Source of the DNA: RYN-230 sp963718305
GTDB taxonomy: Bacteria; Actinomycetota; Actinomycetes; Streptosporangiales; Streptosporangiaceae
Assembly: GCA_963718305.1 (NCBI GenBank)
Contig: CAVQZG010000024.1
Span: forward strand, 186,001-250,000
Length of the DNA stretch: 64,000 nucleotides
Direction: 5' to 3'
Below the pieces are notes generated by a model. The model saw nothing but the letters and a program-made list of their open reading frames with translations. It was not told the origin of the DNA and did not search any database. This document shows, piece by piece, positions 61,235-64,000 of the stretch. Each line of letters begins with the position of its first letter. Position 1 is the stretch's first letter. Position numbers and translations under genes: made by a program.

Positions 61235-62208
61235 TGGCACAGCCGGTGAACCTGGCGCACGCCCGCACCGCCGCTGCCCCGTCCCGGTTCCGGGGCGGGG
61301 CGGCGCGGGCGGGGGCTCGCCGGCGGCTGGAGATGGCGCTGGGCGTGCTCTGGCTGCTGGATGGTGCCCTGCAGTGGCAGCCATACATGTTCAGCAGCGC
61401 GTTCTTCGGCAACATGCTGGGCATGGCCAACATGGGCCTGCCCGGGCCGGTCTCCGGGGTCCTGTACCGGACCACCAGCATGCTGACCGCCCAGCCGGTG
61501 ATCTGGAACGCCGTGTTCGCGTCGTTGCAACTGGCCATCGGCGCCGGGCTGCTGTGGGGCCGCACCGCGTCCCTGGCCCGGCCGGTGTCCATCGCGTGGG
61601 CGCTGGCGGTGTGGGTGGTCGGCGAGGGCTTTGGCGGCCTCTTCATGCCCGGGGTCAGCGCGCTGAACGGGGCGCCGGGAGCCGCCCTGTTGTACGCGCT
61701 GATCGCGGTCATCCTGTGGCCGCGCCGCCCCGACGACGGCGTCGCGCCTGCCGACGCGGGACTGCTGGGAGGCAGGGGCGCGCTGGGCTGCTGGACCGCG
61801 CTGTGGTCTGGGCTGGCCCTGCTGGAACTGGGCAGCGCCAACCATGCCGCCGTCGTCCCCGCCGCCGAGGTGGCCAACATCGGGGAAGGCGAGCCGGGGT
61901 GGCTGGCCGGGCTCAACCGCCACGCCGGGCATTTGCTCGCAGGCCATGGAGCACTATTCGCCCTGGTCGCAGGGCTTATCGCGGTGGCAATCGGGTGGTG
62001 CGTCCTGCGCCCCGCCTGGCGCCGCACCGCGCTGGCGGCGGGTATCGCGCTGGCCATCCTTTACGGCGTGTTCGGCCAGGATCTCGGCGGTCTGCTCACC
62101 GGGCAGGCGACCGATCCCGGCACGGCGCCGCTACTTGTCCTGCTCGCCCTGGCGCTGTGGCCCCGGCGGCATCCCGCGACCCGCACGCCTACGACAACGG
62201 CAGGTTAG
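61234..62208 (+). CDS. Multi-helix membrane protein of unknown function
   Basis: 324 residues, about eight hydrophobic segments, for example MALGVLWLLDGALQW, VIWNAVFASLQLAIGAGLLW, RPVSIAWALAVWVVGEGFGG, ALLYALIAVILWP, LWSGLALLELGSANHAAV, LLAGHGALFALVAGLIAVAI and RTALAAGIALAILYGVFG. The phrase WVVGEGFGGLFMPG is conserved-looking. No known transporter signature was recognised. Its ATG overlaps the stop of the cupredoxin gene, which points to tight coupling. It may exchange electrons or copper with the cupredoxin. Confidence 0.75.
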   Translation: MAQPVNLAHARTAAAPSRFRGGAARAGARRRLEMALGVLWLLDGALQWQPYMFSSAFFGNMLGMANMGLPGPVSGVLYRTTSMLTAQPVIWNAVFASLQLAIGAGLLWGRTASLARPVSIAWALAVWVVGEGFGGLFMPGVSALNGAPGAALLYALIAVILWPRRPDDGVAPADAGLLGGRGALGCWTALWSGLALLELGSANHAAVVPAAEVANIGEGEPGWLAGLNRHAGHLLAGHGALFALVAGLIAVAIGWCVLRPAWRRTALAAGIALAILYGVFGQDLGGLLTGQATDPGTAPLLVLLALALWPRRHPATRTPTTTAG

Positions 62209-62210
62209 TT

Positions 62211-62693
62211 ATGAACTCTGACATCGCCCAGCGAACCCATTCCCGTCCGCCATCCTGGACCCGCCTGCTGGTCCGCAGTCCCCGGGTGATCCCATCCCCT
62301 GCGCTGCGGGCCACAATCACGGCGCTGATCCTGGCCGGGGCGGCCCTCACCGTCATCTCCGGCGTCATCCACCTCTACTTGTGGGGAGAAACCAACGGGT
62401 ACCGGCAGATAGCGACCATCGGCCCGTTGTTCCTCGTCCAGGGGATTTCTGCCCTCGTCATCGGCCTGGCCACCGCCGCACTGCGCTGGCTGGCGGCGGT
62501 GCTGGCCGCGGCGGGGCTGCTGGTCGCGACCGCCGCCGGCCTGCTCATCACGATCGAAGCAGGCCTGTTCGGCTTCCAGGAAAGCTGGGGCGCCCCCTAC
62601 GCCCGGACGTCGTTCTACGAAGAGATCGCCGGGGCCGTGCTGCTGCTTATCGCGGCCTGGCCGCTCGCGGTACGCAAAGCAGGCCCGCACTGA
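62211..62693 (+). CDS. Four-helix membrane protein
   Basis: 160 residues. Hydrophobic segments are TITALILAGAALTVISGVIHLYL, IGPLFLVQGISALVIGLATAAL, WLAAVLAAAGLLVATAAGLLI and EIAGAVLLLIAAWPLAV. A conserved HLYLW sits in the first helix. The start is ATG 62211, 2 bp after the previous stop, so it belongs to the cupredoxin operon. The function is unknown, though the His/Trp-containing first helix is compatible with metal or quinone binding. Confidence 0.7.
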   Translation: MNSDIAQRTHSRPPSWTRLLVRSPRVIPSPALRATITALILAGAALTVISGVIHLYLWGETNGYRQIATIGPLFLVQGISALVIGLATAALRWLAAVLAAAGLLVATAAGLLITIEAGLFGFQESWGAPYARTSFYEEIAGAVLLLIAAWPLAVRKAGPH

Positions 62694-62760
62694 TCCGGTG
62701 ACGCCGCTGCGCGCCCCTGGCTTCTGAAAGGCCGTTGCGCACGCCGATAGATTCGGTGAC

Positions 62761-63240
62761 ATGGGAGAGGCAAACGGGAGCGGCCTGGCCGTCCGGCGCG
62801 CGACCGCCGCGGACGTCAGCGCCATCGGGCAGTTGCTTCACGATTTCAACCGGGAGTATGACGACCCCACGCCCGGCCCGGTGGTGCTGGCTGAGCGAAT
62901 CGGGCGGCTGCTGGGTTCGGACGAGACTGTGATCATGCTGGGCGGACCCGGCCCTGACGGCCTGGCGGTGCTCCGTTTCCGCCCTTCTTTCTGGAGCGCG
63001 GGCCTCGAGTGCTACCTGGCGGAACTGTACGTCGTGCCCGCCCGGCGTGGTCAGGGACTGGGGCGTCACCTGATGGAGTGCGCGCTCGACCAGGCCAGGC
63101 AGCTCGGCGCCGACTACATGGATCTTGGCACCAGCGAGGACGATGTGGCCGCCCGGGCCCTGTACGAAAGCCTCGGCTTCACCAACCGCGAGGGCGGGCC
63201 AGACGGGCCGGTCAACTACTTCTACGAAAGAGACCTCTGA
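62761..63240 (+). CDS. GNAT-family N-acetyltransferase
   Basis: 159 residues. The acetyl-CoA loop is VVPARRGQGLGRHLMECALDQ (the R-R-G-Q-G-L-G form of motif A), and the fold reads through AVRRATAADVSAIGQLLHDF, YLAELYV and TSEDDVAARALYESLGFTNRE. It acetylates an unknown amine. No ribosome binding site precedes the ATG; TAGATT lies 7 bp before it, so the transcript may be leaderless. It stands downstream of the cupredoxin operon. Confidence 0.88.
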   Translation: MGEANGSGLAVRRATAADVSAIGQLLHDFNREYDDPTPGPVVLAERIGRLLGSDETVIMLGGPGPDGLAVLRFRPSFWSAGLECYLAELYVVPARRGQGLGRHLMECALDQARQLGADYMDLGTSEDDVAARALYESLGFTNREGGPDGPVNYFYERDL

Positions 63241-63451
63241 GGGGGCGTAACCTCGCCCTAAACCCCGCACGGCACGGACCGAAAAACGGGTACCGGGTCG
63301 GTGAACTTCCTGGCGATCTGATTCGTGAACAAGGGTGGTCGGGGGGCACTCCAGTTACTCGCATCCAGCATGCGGTCCGGTGCGGCGCCACGGCGTTTGT
63401 CCAGGCAATCACCGGCACCGGCTCGGCCGCGCTGCCGAGGATGGAGTGCAC

Positions 63452-63910
63452 ATGCCTCAGGCCGCCCTGATCGCGTGGATCATCACTGCTGGCGCAGGAC
63501 TTTATCTCCTGACGGTCTGGCTCATCGAATATGACCGTGAGTTCCAGTCGGCTGCGGCGACCCGCCTGCCTGTGCCGGTGATCAGCGCGCATGCCCTGCT
63601 GGCCATCAGCGGCCTGGTCATATGGGGGATCTACCTGCTCACTGACACAGACCGGCTGGCCTGGGTGGCCACGTTCATCCTGGCTCCTGTCGCCCTGTTC
63701 GGCTTCATCATGGCCGCCCGCTGGATTGGCGTGTACCGGACCCATGCGGCCCCGGCCGCCGCAGGCTACGGGGCCAGGAACGCCCGCAACTGGACGGCCG
63801 TCCCGCCGGAACGTCATTTTCCGCTGCCGGTGGTCATCGGTCACGGCGTAGTCGCGGCGGTCACGATCGTCCTGGTGGTGCTGACGACCCTGGGTGTGGG
63901 CGGAAGCTGA
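63452..63910 (+). CDS. Four-helix membrane protein
   Basis: 152 residues from the ATG at 63452 (GGAG 5 nt upstream). Hydrophobic segments are AALIAWIITAGAGLYLLTVWLI, VPVISAHALLAISGLVIWGIYLL, LAWVATFILAPVALFGFIMAARW and PLPVVIGHGVVAAVTIVLVVL. His residues in helices 2 and 4 (SAHALLA, IGHGVVA) are arranged like a heme- or copper-binding membrane protein. Function unknown. The frame is open upstream to 63335, but the start chosen fits the ribosome binding site. Confidence 0.7.
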   Translation: MPQAALIAWIITAGAGLYLLTVWLIEYDREFQSAAATRLPVPVISAHALLAISGLVIWGIYLLTDTDRLAWVATFILAPVALFGFIMAARWIGVYRTHAAPAAAGYGARNARNWTAVPPERHFPLPVVIGHGVVAAVTIVLVVLTTLGVGGS

Positions 63911-64000
63911 ACAGCCGGTGAACCGGACTGGCCACCCGATACGTGCTGGAGGATGGCAGGTCATTCTTCGGTAATCGGGGGCATGTGATGCGTAACAAGT

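Overview
The window is very GC-rich (about 70 percent or more by eye), with G or C at nearly every third codon position and many GTG/TTG starts. The gene content is that of a soil-type actinomycete: F420-type luciferase-like oxidoreductases, DUF1707 and SHOCT proteins, GAF-ANTAR and roadblock proteins, a PF04672 SAM methyltransferase, a NIT-domain kinase, an ECF41-type sigma factor, a WS/DGAT acyltransferase and MenB. I would place it in or near the Streptosporangiales/Streptomycetales, but genus cannot be read from this. I see no rRNA, tRNA, CRISPR array, integrase, transposase or prophage.

Layout. 1-8.5 kb: serine hydrolase (runs off the left edge), amidase, small membrane or unknown proteins, an alpha/beta hydrolase, a MarR-VOC fusion and an HTH regulator. 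8.5-12.3 kb: a LigD-type ATP-dependent DNA ligase whose reading frame lacks a stop, a small acidic repeat protein encoded against its tail, and an orphan FtsX-type permease. 12.4-15.8 kb: an acyl-CoA dehydrogenase and a Fur-type regulator/catalase pair. 15.9-24.7 kb: PadR, DUF1707, ArsR, a broken amidase, a Tat-type esterase, a WS/DGAT plus glutamine amidotransferase pair and a methyltransferase. 25-36.8 kb: roadblock protein, Ser/Thr kinase, methyltransferase, MOSC protein, LLM oxidoreductase, LuxR/ABM pair, a Tat-type amine oxidase-like flavoprotein, an ECF41 sigma factor divergent from a DoxX protein, and a NIT-domain kinase. 37-45.4 kb: menB, a FUSC-type membrane protein, then a leftward lipid/polyester operon (acyl-CoA ligase, phaC, phaZ, acyl-CoA dehydrogenase), peroxiredoxin and an adenylate kinase. 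45.5-64 kb: LLM oxidoreductase, sulfotransferase-like protein, MarC, GAF-ANTAR, two large MalT-type LuxR regulators around a tiny conserved protein, a carboxymuconolactone decarboxylase-like fusion, a DUF6325-like protein, Arg-rich peptide, SHOCT protein, glutamate decarboxylase, potassium channel, aquaporin, a cupredoxin operon and a GNAT enzyme.

How genes work together. The clearest functional units are Fur-catalase (overlapping by 10 nt, peroxide response), the ECF41 sigma/DoxX pair (mirror-image promoter-like motifs), the polyhydroxyalkanoate operon with synthesis and breakdown genes overlapping, and a 47-62 kb block that reads as a stress-adaptation neighbourhood (glutamate decarboxylase, channel, aquaporin, nested regulators).

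A caution runs through the window. At least five genes are interrupted by apparent single-base indels (padR, a severely affected amidase, the acyl-CoA ligase, adenylate kinase and a SHOCT protein), and the DNA ligase has no normal end. The ligase and adenylate kinase breaks lie in the same 13-base sequence. Whether these are assembly errors, true decay or programmed frameshifts is the main open question.
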